A stretch of DNA of 64,000 bases from JAPPHA01 sp965220985 (GTDB lineage: Bacteria; Pseudomonadota; Alphaproteobacteria; Rhodobacterales; Rhodobacteraceae): the NCBI GenBank assembly GCA_965220985.1, contig OZ244854.1, forward strand, positions 2,418,001-2,482,000, in the 5' to 3' direction. The notes beneath the pieces are model-generated. The model searched no databases and was not told where the DNA came from. It worked only from the letters and a program-made list of their open reading frames with translations. The translations under genes and the position numbers were made by a program. Of this stretch, positions 1 through 8,074 are shown piece by piece; position 1 is the stretch's first letter, and each line of letters begins with the position of its first letter.

Positions 1-250
1 GGTAGCGCATCGCGAGTCCGTTCAGAACCATCCCGTGGTCGCTGAGCAGCAAAACCAGATGGCTGGGGTCAAAGCCTTCGACGTGATCGGGGAAGTTGAG
101 GTCGGCGGCATTGACGCCTTCGACTTGCCCCGCAACGGCAATGAGCTGGTCGATTGATGGCAAGGACGTTCGGGCAACAACTGGCTTGAACGCGTTCAGC
201 CGAACGGCGTATCGGCAAGCGGTCGATTCCGCAGTCATGTCATTCGTCAT
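1..250 (-). CDS. sugar phosphate isomerase/epimerase family protein (partial, 3' end beyond window)
   Basis: The first 83 codons of a minus-strand gene that runs off the left edge of the window. The translation begins MTNDMTAEST and contains SLPSIDQLIAVAGQVEGV, a stretch ending LNFPDHVEGF, and LLLSDHGMVLNGLAMRY. This pattern matches the N-terminal strands of xylose-isomerase-like TIM-barrel sugar phosphate isomerases/epimerases, in which an early helix is followed by a strand ending in a 'VNGLAMRY' type segment. The ATG at 250-248 is preceded by GGAG at a suitable distance; a second in-frame ATG lies four codons later. The substrate cannot be read from this fragment. The family call is inference from the short match and would need the rest of the gene. 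Confidence 0.55.
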   Translation of the reverse strand, partial: MTNDMTAESTACRYAVRLNAFKPVVARTSLPSIDQLIAVAGQVEGVNAADLNFPDHVEGFDPSHLVLLLSDHGMVLNGLAMRY

Positions 251-676
251 CGGTCACTCCAGTCGATGGTTAGGCACGAGCCCCGCACTGGCCTGCATCT
301 TGCCACGACCAGTGTCTGTCCGCATTTTTTCATTGGTTCCGCCTGTCCCTGATTGTCGAAGGGCTGGTTTGAGGTTGTATCCCGCGGGCTAACACTGCCT
401 CCCGGTCAGCATCGAGCTTTTATGGTTCAGCTTTCGGACACGAGGCCCTCCACGGCAAGTGCAAAACGGAGCCGAATGCTCTTTCGGGATTGGATGGTGC
501 CTGCACGGCCTTGGGGAGTCCGGTGAAAGTTCCGGTCTTGCCGTTCGGCAAGGGTGCGGTGACGTGTTGTCCGTCGTTTCGGACGACGGAGTCGATGACA
601 AGGTCGAACCCGTGCCAGAAGTCAACGTCGCTTCGCAATGGTGCCGGTGTGCAAAAGAGTGGCTTCCCCAGTTTTA
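251..676. other. intergenic region without a convincing gene
   Basis: The stretch between the divergently oriented isomerase and hipBA genes. Short open frames exist on both strands (for example a minus-strand frame at about 420-638 opening with TTG) but none has a ribosome binding site, a normal start and recognisable homology. It presumably holds the isomerase promoter near its right-hand neighbour at 250. I see nothing else definite. Confidence 0.5.
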
Positions 677-744
677 TACGCCGTAACGTAAATTATTGAC
701 AATTGCGCTACAGCGTATAAATTGCTGATTTACGCGATAGCGTA
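677..744 (+). promoter_or_regulatory. hipBA promoter with three phased operator copies
   Basis: Three 14-bp inverted repeats of the form TACGC-N4-GCGTA lie at 677-690 (TACGC-CGTA-ACGTA, one mismatch), 704-717 (TGCGC-TACA-GCGTA, one mismatch) and 731-744 (TACGC-GATA-GCGTA, perfect). Their starts are exactly 27 bp apart. They bracket a sigma70-like promoter: TTGACA at 696-701 and TAAATT at 718-723, spacer 16 bp. The middle copy therefore sits in the -35/-10 spacer and the last one at about the transcription start. This is the expected layout for autorepression by HipB, alone or with HipA. Binding is inferred; the repeats and spacing are read directly. Confidence 0.75.
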
Positions 745-757
745 TGGGAGGAAAAAG

Positions 758-1009
758 ATGGAAATCATCGCCCGTTCGCCACAGCAGTTGGGTGACGCCC
801 TCAGGCGGTTTCGGGAGAAACAGAAGCTGACCCAACGAGATGTCAGCGAGAAAGTTACCTTGCGTCAGGCCACGATTTCCTCCGTGGAAGCCGGTGGTCC
901 CGGGACCCAGATCAGGACGTTGACCGACATCCTCAGAGCGCTCGAGTTGGAACTTGTCGTGCGTCCACGGCAACGCGCCAAGGACATCAGGATCGAAGAC
1001 CTGTTTTGA
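758..1009 (+). CDS. hipB: HipB-like antitoxin, XRE-family transcriptional regulator
   Basis: An 83-residue helix-turn-helix protein, the antitoxin and autorepressor of a HipBA module. The HTH spans roughly residues 9-63: LGDALRRFREKQKLTQ, then a recognition-helix region around QATISSVEAG. The ATG at 758 is chosen because GGGAGG lies at 746-751; an upstream in-frame start would overlap the promoter. The stop codon overlaps the next gene's ATG in a TGATG arrangement, so toxin translation is probably coupled to antitoxin translation. HipB proteins bind operators as dimers and hold HipA inactive. Three operator copies just upstream support autoregulation. The C-terminal tail ends in RIEDLF, and an aromatic C-terminal residue is common in HipB homologues. 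Confidence 0.85.
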   Translation: MEIIARSPQQLGDALRRFREKQKLTQRDVSEKVTLRQATISSVEAGGPGTQIRTLTDILRALELELVVRPRQRAKDIRIEDLF

Positions 1010-2316
1010 TGGTCGTTCGCAGCAAGACACCACCGATGACCATTCTGCTGAATGGTCGCACCGTCGGCAGTCTGCACATGGAGCGCAGTGGCGCGATTTC
1101 CATGGTTTACGATGATGACTGGCTGGAATGGGAGCATGCCGTGCCGGTCTCGCTATCGCTGCCCTTGCGTGAGCGGGCCCATGTCGGCGCGACGGTGATT
1201 TCTTACCTCGACAACCTGCTTCCGGACAATCCAGCGATCAGGGACAGGATCGCGGCAAAGGTCGGTGCAAAAGGAACTCATCCTTTTCATCTTCTCGAAA
1301 AAATCGGGCGCGACTGTGTCGGGGCTTTGCAATTTTTGGCCGCTGGCAACGACGCTGGCGAGGGAGAGCCCGGGGAAATCGAGGCAATCCCCGTGACTGA
1401 TCAGGAGGTTGCGAGCACTCTCAGAAACCTCGCGAGCGCTCCGCTAGGGGTCGACAAAGAGACTGATTTCCGCATTTCTATTGCTGGCGTGCAGGAGAAA
1501 ACCGCCCTCCTGCACATGGACGGGAAATGGTTTCGGCCAATCGGTGCGACGCCAACGTCCCACATCCTGAAAACGCAACTCGGCCAGCTTCCAAATGGCC
1601 TCAACCTCCCGCTCAGCGTGGAGAACGAGTATTTTTGCTTGCGGTTCTGCGCCGCCATGGGCGCGCAGGTCGCGCATGCCGAGATCGTGGACTTCGAAGA
1701 CATTCGCGTCTTGGCAGTCGAACGGTTTGATCGCCGGTCGACAAACAAAAGGCTTTTTCGCATCCCCCAGGAAGACTTTTGCCAAGCGCTCGGATACCCG
1801 CCGAGCCTGAAGTACCAGTCTGACGGTGGTCCCGGTGTTCGGGCCGGACTCGAACTCCTTGTTGCCAGCGATCAAACGACACGGGACCAGGTAGCTTTCC
1901 TGCACGCTCAGATTCTCTTCTGGCTGCTTGGCGCAACGGACGGTCACGCGAAGAACTTTAGTATCGAGTTGAAACCAGGTGGTGGATTCCAGATGACGCC
2001 GCTCTATGATGTGTTGTCGGCGCAAGTGCCAGTCGATGAGGGCCAAATTCGTTATGCACAGTATAGGTTGGCTATGTCGCTCGGGCGGAGAAACCATTAT
2101 CGCGTGAACAAAGTCATCGCTCGCCACTTTATCGAGACTGCAACGGCCGGACGGGTTGGTGAATCCGCAGTTGCGGAATTATTGCATCGGACAAAAATGC
2201 AGGTCGACAGTGCACTGGACAAGACCATGTCTGAACTGCCCGAGTTCTTTCCCGAGGACTTGGCCGGTTCGATCTCAAGAGGAATCTTGAACAGGGCGCG
2301 TTTGCTTTCGCTGTAG
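1009..2316 (+). CDS. hipA: HipA-family serine/threonine kinase toxin
   Basis: A 435-residue HipA kinase, close to the E. coli HipA length (about 440). In order: an N-terminal subdomain with SGAISMVYDDDWL and the SYLDNLLPDNPAIRDRI segment typical of HipA_C-associated N domains; the ATP-binding region SIAGVQEKTALL and SHILKT, supplying the lysine; VERFDR; the QEDFCQALGYP motif; the catalytic-loop motif GATDGHAKNFSI, with Asp and Asn; and the metal-binding PLYDVLS. All kinase residues visible in active HipA are present, so I expect an active toxin. Family members phosphorylate a glutamyl-tRNA synthetase or similar target and arrest growth. The ATG at 1009 overlaps the hipB stop. The GC-poor promoter suggests acquisition with its own control region. 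Confidence 0.9.
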   Translation: MVVRSKTPPMTILLNGRTVGSLHMERSGAISMVYDDDWLEWEHAVPVSLSLPLRERAHVGATVISYLDNLLPDNPAIRDRIAAKVGAKGTHPFHLLEKIGRDCVGALQFLAAGNDAGEGEPGEIEAIPVTDQEVASTLRNLASAPLGVDKETDFRISIAGVQEKTALLHMDGKWFRPIGATPTSHILKTQLGQLPNGLNLPLSVENEYFCLRFCAAMGAQVAHAEIVDFEDIRVLAVERFDRRSTNKRLFRIPQEDFCQALGYPPSLKYQSDGGPGVRAGLELLVASDQTTRDQVAFLHAQILFWLLGATDGHAKNFSIELKPGGGFQMTPLYDVLSAQVPVDEGQIRYAQYRLAMSLGRRNHYRVNKVIARHFIETATAGRVGESAVAELLHRTKMQVDSALDKTMSELPEFFPEDLAGSISRGILNRARLLSL

Positions 2317-2508
2317 GCTTTTCACTCTCGCACCTCGCCCCGTTTTTTGAAGCGCATCAATGAACCCCACCGTTGGCATTCGGCGAGGGAGCAACAATCG
2401 CTCAGTGCCTGATGCGCCGATTTGCTTGCAGTTTCGACTTCCTTGTGTTTCGAGAAAACAGCAACGTGCAGAAAGCAACGCAGCCTTTGCAGCAACGAGG
2501 ACAGAATC

Positions 2509-4047
2509 GTGAATTCAGTCGTGGGAAATGGAGCCTCTCGGTCGATCCGGCTGCACCGGGATGACCATGTCGCGGTCGCGGTCGAAACAATCGAAGAGGG
2601 CGATGATCTGGGTCTCGAGGGGATCAGCGTCTCGTCGCGGATTCAGGCTGGCCACAAGGTCGCAATCGCCCCGGTCGCCGCAGGCGCAGGCGTCCTGAAG
2701 TACGGACAGATCATCGGCTTCGCGAAGGCCGATATCACGCCGGGAGATCACGTCCACGTGCACAATCTCGGCATGGGCGATCACCGCCAGGACTATGCGT
2801 TTGGCCGCGATTGTCGCCCGCTGCCCTCGGTTCATGAGGCCGCCAGCTTCTTGGGGTATCATCGCGCTGACGGCAGCGTCGGAACACGCAACTATGTCGG
2901 CATTCTGACAACCGTGAACTGCGCGGGCAGCGTCGCAGGCTTCATCGGCGAGGCCGTGGAGAAGTCGGGAATGCTCGATCGGATGGACAATGTCGATGGC
3001 GTGGTTCCGATCGTCCATGGAACAGGCTGCGGAATGTCCGATCGCAACGAGGGATATGCCACGCTGATGCGAACCCTGTCGGGATATTTCCGAAATCCCT
3101 GCTTCGGCGGCATCCTCCTCGTGGGCCTTGGTTGCGAGGTCATGCAGATAAGGGATCTGGTCGCCCAGACCGGCAGACTCGATGATCCGGCATTCGGTTT
3201 CCTGAGCATTCAGCAAACCGGGGGAACCCGGCGAACGATCGAGAAGGGTCTCGAAATGCTCGAAGAAATCGCGCTGGCTGCGAACAGGGTCGAGCGAGAA
3301 AAGGCTCCCGCCAGCCGACTGGTGCTGGGTCTGCAGTGCGGAGGGTCGGACGGTTACTCGGGCGTGACCGCCAATCCCGCGCTCGGAGCCGCAGCGGACC
3401 TGCTGGTCCGTCACGGCGGGACAGCAATCCTGTCCGAAACCCCAGAAATCTACGGAGCCGAACATCTGCTGACCCGCCGTGCCGTCAACTCTGACGTCGG
3501 AGAACGGCTCGTGGAGCGGATCAGGTGGTGGGAAGACTACACCTCCCGCAACGACTGCGCGATGGACAACAACCCGTCGCCGGGCAACAAGCGCGGCGGG
3601 CTGACGACCATCCTCGAGAAGTCCCTCGGCGCCGTGGCAAAGGCGGGAACCGCGCCGCTCGCCGATGTCCGAAAATACGCGGAAAAGGTCGAGTCGCCTG
3701 GGCTGGTATTCATGGACAGCCCCGGATATGACCCGTGCTCGGTCACGGGACAGATCGCGGCGGGAGCCAATCTGATTGCATTCACGACCGGACGCGGTTC
3801 GGTCTCGGGCTACAAGCCCACGCCCTGCGTCAAGCTGTCCAGCAACGACAGCTTGTATGCCCGAATGGGAGATGACATGGACGTGAACTGCGGGGACATG
3901 CTCTCGGGCGGCATCGGCGTTGCCGACAAGGGCAGGGAGATTTTCGACCTCTTGCTCAGGGTCGCGTCGGGAGAGCGAACCCGAAGCGAAAGTCTCGGGT
4001 TCGGAGGTGCCGAATTCGTCCCATGGCAAATCGGAGCGGTGATGTGA
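2509..4047 (+). CDS. UxaA-family sugar-acid dehydratase (altronate/galactarate dehydratase family)
   Basis: A 512-residue protein with an N-terminal SAF domain (about residues 12-90, VAVAVETIEEGDDL to HVHNLGMGDH) fused to the D-galactarate dehydratase/altronate hydrolase domain. Family hallmarks include GSVGTRNYVGILTTVNC, HGTGCGMS, LGLQCGGSDGYSGVTANP, NPSPGNKRGGLTT, DSPGYDPCSVTGQ, TTGRGSVSGYKPTP and CGDMLSGG. These enzymes dehydrate aldonic or aldaric acids to 2-keto-3-deoxy products, usually with an Fe2+ or Fe-S centre held by the conserved cysteines. The GTG at 2509 is chosen from GAGG at 2497-2500; no ATG fits. The next two genes (2-keto-3-deoxyfuconate-type dehydrogenase and FAH hydrolase) suggest the substrate is L-fuconate or a related 6-deoxy or pentonic acid rather than altronate. 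That substrate is inference. Confidence 0.85.
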   Translation: MNSVVGNGASRSIRLHRDDHVAVAVETIEEGDDLGLEGISVSSRIQAGHKVAIAPVAAGAGVLKYGQIIGFAKADITPGDHVHVHNLGMGDHRQDYAFGRDCRPLPSVHEAASFLGYHRADGSVGTRNYVGILTTVNCAGSVAGFIGEAVEKSGMLDRMDNVDGVVPIVHGTGCGMSDRNEGYATLMRTLSGYFRNPCFGGILLVGLGCEVMQIRDLVAQTGRLDDPAFGFLSIQQTGGTRRTIEKGLEMLEEIALAANRVEREKAPASRLVLGLQCGGSDGYSGVTANPALGAAADLLVRHGGTAILSETPEIYGAEHLLTRRAVNSDVGERLVERIRWWEDYTSRNDCAMDNNPSPGNKRGGLTTILEKSLGAVAKAGTAPLADVRKYAEKVESPGLVFMDSPGYDPCSVTGQIAAGANLIAFTTGRGSVSGYKPTPCVKLSSNDSLYARMGDDMDVNCGDMLSGGIGVADKGREIFDLLLRVASGERTRSESLGFGGAEFVPWQIGAVM

Positions 4048-4063
4048 CAGGCAGGGGAGCAGC

Positions 4064-4813
4064 ATGCGTCTGAAGGGAAAAACGGCACTTGTCACAGCAG
4101 CAGGTGCAGGCATCGGACGGGCCTCCGCCGTCGCCTTCGCCCGCGAAGGCGCCAAGGTGATCGCGACGGACATCGACGAGCTTGCACTCGATGAAGTGGC
4201 GGAGATTGAGGGCATCGAATCCCGGTTGCTCGATGTGACATCGTCCGAGGCAGTGACAGCGGTTGTCGGGGAACTCGGGGCGATCGACATTCTGCTGAAT
4301 TGCGCGGGATTTGTTCATCACGGCTCCATCCTCGCCTGCGACGAGGACGAATTCCACAGGTCGGTCGAATTGAATGTGTCCGGAACCTACCGAATGACGC
4401 GTGCGGTCCTGCCGAAAATGATCGAGAGGAAGCAGGGTTCGATCATCTCGATATCGTCGGTCATCTCGTCATTTGTTGCCGCACCCGACAGATTTGTCTA
4501 TGGGGCGACGAAGGCCGCCGTCGTTGCCATGATGAAATCGGTCGCTGCGGATTTCGTGACCAGCGGAATTCGTGCCAACGCCATTTGTCCGGGCACGGTC
4601 GAGACGCCGAGCTGGCACGCGCGCGTTCGCGAAGCAGGAGCCAGGACCGGCGATGTCGAGGCGGCGCGCAAGGCTTTCATCGACCGGCAGCCGATGGGGC
4701 GGATCGGTCAACCCGAAGAAGTCGCCGACCTTGCGGTGTATCTGGCCTCTGACGAGAGTCGTTTTGTCACCGGCCAGGCCATCGCGGTCGATGGCGGCTG
4801 GTCCAACGTATAG
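4064..4813 (+). CDS. SDR dehydrogenase, 2-keto-3-deoxy-L-fuconate dehydrogenase-like
   Basis: A 249-residue short-chain dehydrogenase with the cofactor loop TAAGAGIG (residues 10-17), ATDIDE after strand beta2 (acidic, favouring NAD+), NCAGF, and the catalytic YGATK with the preceding serine pair in SISSV. The overall sequence (REGAKVIATDI, LLDVTS, AGFVHHGSIL, KSVAADF, ICPGTVETPS, YLASDES, IDGGWS) closely follows the BDH2/DHRS6 group, whose bacterial members oxidise 2-keto-3-deoxy-L-fuconate to the 2,4-diketo acid. GGGGAG precedes the ATG. It lies 16 nt after the dehydratase and 9 nt before the hydrolase, so it is surely co-transcribed and acts between them. Confidence 0.82.
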   Translation: MRLKGKTALVTAAGAGIGRASAVAFAREGAKVIATDIDELALDEVAEIEGIESRLLDVTSSEAVTAVVGELGAIDILLNCAGFVHHGSILACDEDEFHRSVELNVSGTYRMTRAVLPKMIERKQGSIISISSVISSFVAAPDRFVYGATKAAVVAMMKSVAADFVTSGIRANAICPGTVETPSWHARVREAGARTGDVEAARKAFIDRQPMGRIGQPEEVADLAVYLASDESRFVTGQAIAVDGGWSNV

Positions 4814-4822
4814 GCATCCATC

Positions 4823-5671
4823 ATGAAACTGATCCGTCACGGCCCGTCAGGGGCAGAGCAACCAGGCCTTGTCGATGATGAAGGCAATTTGAGAGACCTC
4901 TCGGGCGAGGTCAGCGACATCGCGGGCTCGACATTGAGCGACCAGTCGCTCGACAGGCTTCGCGGAATCGATCCCAAGTCACTGCCGCTGCTCGACAGTG
5001 GCACCCGACTCGGTCCTTGCGTGGGGCAGGTGGGCAAGATCATCGGCGTCGGACTGAACTACTCGGATCATGCCGCCGAAACAGGTTCGCGTGCACCGAA
5101 AGAGCCGATCCTCTTTTCGAAGGCCGTGTCGTCGATCTGCGGCCCGAACGACGATGTCGTCATCCCGCGAAACTCGACCTGCACCGACTGGGAGGTCGAA
5201 CTCGGCATCGTCATTGGTACCGAGGCGCGATACGTCGACGAGGCGAACGCGCTGTCGCATGTCGCGGGATACTGCGTGGTCAATGATGTCTCCGAGAGGG
5301 AGTTTCAGACCAAGCGCAGCGGACAATGGATGAAGGGGAAATCGGCAGACACTTTCTGTCCCATGGGCCCGTGGCTCGTGACGCGCGACGAGATCCCCGA
5401 TCCCCAGGCTCTTGACCTGTGGCTCGAGGTTGACGGCGAACGCCGGCAGGACGGCACCACGGCCAACATGATTTTCCCGTCGAACCACCTTGTCAGCTAC
5501 ATCAGCCAGTTCATGAGCCTGCTGCCGGGTGACGTGATCGCGACAGGAACGCCTGCGGGTGTCGGCATGGGACGCGACCCGCAAGTCTGGCTCAAGCCGG
5601 GACAGACCATGCGACTCGGAGTCCGGGGTCTTGGAGAACAGAGTCAGCGTGTGGTTTCCTGGCAAGGCTGA
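4823..5671 (+). CDS. fumarylacetoacetate hydrolase family protein (probable 2,4-diketo-3-deoxy-sugar-acid hydrolase)
   Basis: A 282-residue FAH-fold hydrolase. The N-terminal 70 residues form the variable domain. The catalytic domain starts at IIGVGLNYSDHAAE and includes PILFSKAVSSICGPND, the metal-binding acidic run TDWEVELGIVIG, VNDVSERE, KGKSADTFCPMGPW, IATGTPAGVGMG and the C-terminal VRGLGEQ. Members cleave carbon-carbon bonds of acylpyruvates. In the L-fucose and L-rhamnose diketo-hydrolase routes, this enzyme splits the 2,4-diketo acid into pyruvate plus a hydroxy acid. Position directly after the dehydratase and SDR supports that role. Start ATG at 4823. Confidence 0.82.
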   Translation: MKLIRHGPSGAEQPGLVDDEGNLRDLSGEVSDIAGSTLSDQSLDRLRGIDPKSLPLLDSGTRLGPCVGQVGKIIGVGLNYSDHAAETGSRAPKEPILFSKAVSSICGPNDDVVIPRNSTCTDWEVELGIVIGTEARYVDEANALSHVAGYCVVNDVSEREFQTKRSGQWMKGKSADTFCPMGPWLVTRDEIPDPQALDLWLEVDGERRQDGTTANMIFPSNHLVSYISQFMSLLPGDVIATGTPAGVGMGRDPQVWLKPGQTMRLGVRGLGEQSQRVVSWQG

Positions 5672-5911
5672 AGAACCGCGCAGCTCCGGCTGTGCACGCA
5701 CCCTTGGGAAGATCTTGAACATGCTTCCTGCAGTTGAGAGCGAGCGGAACTGCCGAGGTGGCCGCCGCATTGCCGCAGCAATCGCTCGATCACCGAAGCG
5801 GATGGCCCTCGGTTCGTTCGAAATGGCAGGTCGGGTCATTGGCATGTCGGTTCCAGCACCCAGCCCGCAACCCCGAGTTGTTCCGTCGTGTTGCCTGTTC
5901 GCTGGAGACGG

Positions 5912-8035
5912 ATGGTGACCAACGCAAACCAGCCGACAAGCGCCGCACGGCAGGCCGGATCGCTCGATCGAACCTTTGCCGATATCGTCGCGTTTGCCTT
6001 CGCGCTGGTGATTCTCGTCTATTCGGCATCAGGGCCCATGGGCGAGTTTGTCAGATGGTTCATCGAGAACACCAGTGAAGGTTTCGCCGAACTGTCCCGC
6101 CGCGATCAACGCCTCTTGCTCAAGCAGCACTGGCTTGGCGAGGCCTATCGGGCTTTTGAACGCGGATTCCTGTTGCCCACCGGGTTGATTCTCGGGCTGC
6201 CGATCATCCTGTCGTTCGCGGTCAGCTACCTGACATTGCACAAGGCGCCGAGCTACCTCTGGCTGAACCGCTTGCTGGCGGCGCTGTCGGTGTGCGTGTT
6301 CATGCTGTGGGTCATGAACCTGTTTTCGGTCGATGCAGGTGCACTTCCGTCGGCCCGCCCGATCGATTTCGCGGTCTTCCCGATCGCGACGGCGCTCACC
6401 CTCTATCTGACCTGGAGACTGTTCGGCACCTTCATCGTCGGATTCTGCCTGTTTTGGGTCATCTATTTTTTCATTCGCGGCCTGATCCCGGACTGGATGG
6501 GGATACTGGCCGGATCCGAGTCGACCTTTGCGCAATCGATGCGATCGATGGTGCTGAATTTCTGGTCGCAGACCGGCGGCATGTTCGGTCAGCCCTTGCA
6601 GGTCGTTTCCGGGAATGTGCTGATCTTCATCGTGTTCGGCGGCGTGCTCATGGCGTCAGGCGCCGGGGATCTGCTGATGAAGATCGCCAATCGCATCGCG
6701 GGCGGATTGACCGGCGGCGCGGCCCATGCCGCAGTTGCGAGTTCCGCGCTCTTCGGCACCTTGTCGGGCGCCGCGATCTCGAACGTCGTCTCGACGGGCG
6801 TCATGACGATTCCGGTCATCAAGCGATCCGGTTTCAAGCCGGCTTTTGCGGGCGGCGTCGAGGCGGCGGCGTCAACGGGCGGTCAGATCGTTCCTCCGGT
6901 GATGGGTGTCGTGGCGTTCTTTGTCGCAGGGCAGATCGGGCTCGAGTATCGCTACATCGTCATCGCGGCCATCGTCCCCGCCGTCTTCTACTATCTTGGG
7001 ACATTCCTGACGGTCTACTTCGAGGCGCGCCGCCAGGGCATTGGCCCGCTTCCGCGCGACGATCGTCCCCGACTGGACCGAATGGAGATGAGGCAGACCC
7101 TCGTGTTCCTCTTCCCGCTCGGAACACTTTCGTATTTTCTCTTCGTTCAACCGTCGGTTCCCAAGGCCGGGTTTTACGGGTTCGTTGTCGCGTTCGTATC
7201 TGCACTTGTTCTGTTCCGACAGTTTCGATCATGGTCGACCATCTATCGGGCCTTCGTCAACGCTGGGCGGATGGCGGCATCCATCGTCGTCATCGTCACG
7301 GCGATCGGCCTGATCGTCGGCCTGATCCAGGTCTCCGGGTTTTCCGGACGGTTGTCGTTGCTGCTGACTCAACTCGCAAACGGTCCGCTCGTGACCACCC
7401 TTGTCGTCGTCGCCCTGGGGTCGATCGTTCTTGGGATGGGTCTGCCGCCCGGGGCGACCTACTTCATCATCGTCATCGCCCTGTCGTCAGGAATCGACGC
7501 GGTCGGGCTCGCGCCGCTGACCCTTCACCTGTTCGTGGTGTTCTTCGCCGTGATGTCGACGGTCACGCCGCCCGTGGCGCTTGCTGCGTTCGCGGCGGCC
7601 CCGATTGCGGGCGCAAGCCCGATGCGGACCGGTTTCGAGGCCGCGCGACTGGGGCTCGCCGGGTTCATCATTCCGTTCGTTTTCGTCTATCACCCGGCGG
7701 TGCTCTACAAGTTGCAGGTCCTGTTTCTGTGGTTCGAGGGAGAACTGCCCACATCGAGGGCAATGATCGACGTGACGAGCGTCAGTTGGCTCGATCTCGG
7801 CTGGATTGTTGTCGCCTTTTCGGTTTCCATGTGGATGCTGGCATCAGCGCTTGCAGGTTTCGAGAAGAACCGGCTGCGACCCGTCGAGAGACTGCTGCGG
7901 TTGATCGCGGGGGTGGCAATTCTGCTTCCGGGCTACGGCATTGCCCTGCCGGCGCTTGCCGCGAGCGTGGCACTTGTGGTTGTGCATCGACTGATTGGCG
8001 GAGAACCGTCGAAGGTTGATACCAGATCCACCTGA
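5912..8035 (+). CDS. TRAP transporter permease, fused small and large subunits (4TM12TM, DctQM type)
   Basis: A 707-residue inner-membrane protein. The first ~190 residues hold about four hydrophobic helices (the small-subunit region). After an amphipathic linker comes the large DctM-like region with VLIFIVFGGVLMASGAGDL, AVASSALFGTLSGAAISNV, AASTGGQIVPPVMGVVAFF, GMGLPPGATYFIIVIALSS and VTPPVALAAFAAAPIAGA. These are the two repeats that form the transport domain. Fusion of the two subunits is the normal form for TAXI-dependent TRAP systems, and a TAXI binding protein follows 39 nt downstream. ATG at 5912 is preferred because of GGAG just upstream. It imports an organic acid using an ion gradient; the adjacent sugar-acid genes suggest an aldonic acid. 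Confidence 0.9.
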   Translation: MVTNANQPTSAARQAGSLDRTFADIVAFAFALVILVYSASGPMGEFVRWFIENTSEGFAELSRRDQRLLLKQHWLGEAYRAFERGFLLPTGLILGLPIILSFAVSYLTLHKAPSYLWLNRLLAALSVCVFMLWVMNLFSVDAGALPSARPIDFAVFPIATALTLYLTWRLFGTFIVGFCLFWVIYFFIRGLIPDWMGILAGSESTFAQSMRSMVLNFWSQTGGMFGQPLQVVSGNVLIFIVFGGVLMASGAGDLLMKIANRIAGGLTGGAAHAAVASSALFGTLSGAAISNVVSTGVMTIPVIKRSGFKPAFAGGVEAAASTGGQIVPPVMGVVAFFVAGQIGLEYRYIVIAAIVPAVFYYLGTFLTVYFEARRQGIGPLPRDDRPRLDRMEMRQTLVFLFPLGTLSYFLFVQPSVPKAGFYGFVVAFVSALVLFRQFRSWSTIYRAFVNAGRMAASIVVIVTAIGLIVGLIQVSGFSGRLSLLLTQLANGPLVTTLVVVALGSIVLGMGLPPGATYFIIVIALSSGIDAVGLAPLTLHLFVVFFAVMSTVTPPVALAAFAAAPIAGASPMRTGFEAARLGLAGFIIPFVFVYHPAVLYKLQVLFLWFEGELPTSRAMIDVTSVSWLDLGWIVVAFSVSMWMLASALAGFEKNRLRPVERLLRLIAGVAILLPGYGIALPALAASVALVVVHRLIGGEPSKVDTRST

Positions 8036-8074
8036 ATCCGTTTGGAGTGAAACGGACAAAACAAGGAGAAAACA

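Noticed and set aside
420..638. A minus-strand frame reading HGFDLVIDSVVRNDGQ and on, with protein-like composition
   Set aside because: It begins with TTG, lacks a binding site and matches no family I recognise; overlapping frames on both strands are as long.
2515..4290. A 591-codon minus-strand open frame opposite the UxaA-family gene
   Set aside because: It is the antisense of a clear gene in a GC-rich sequence, where long antisense frames are common; translation is rich in Arg/Asp/Ala repeats without motifs.
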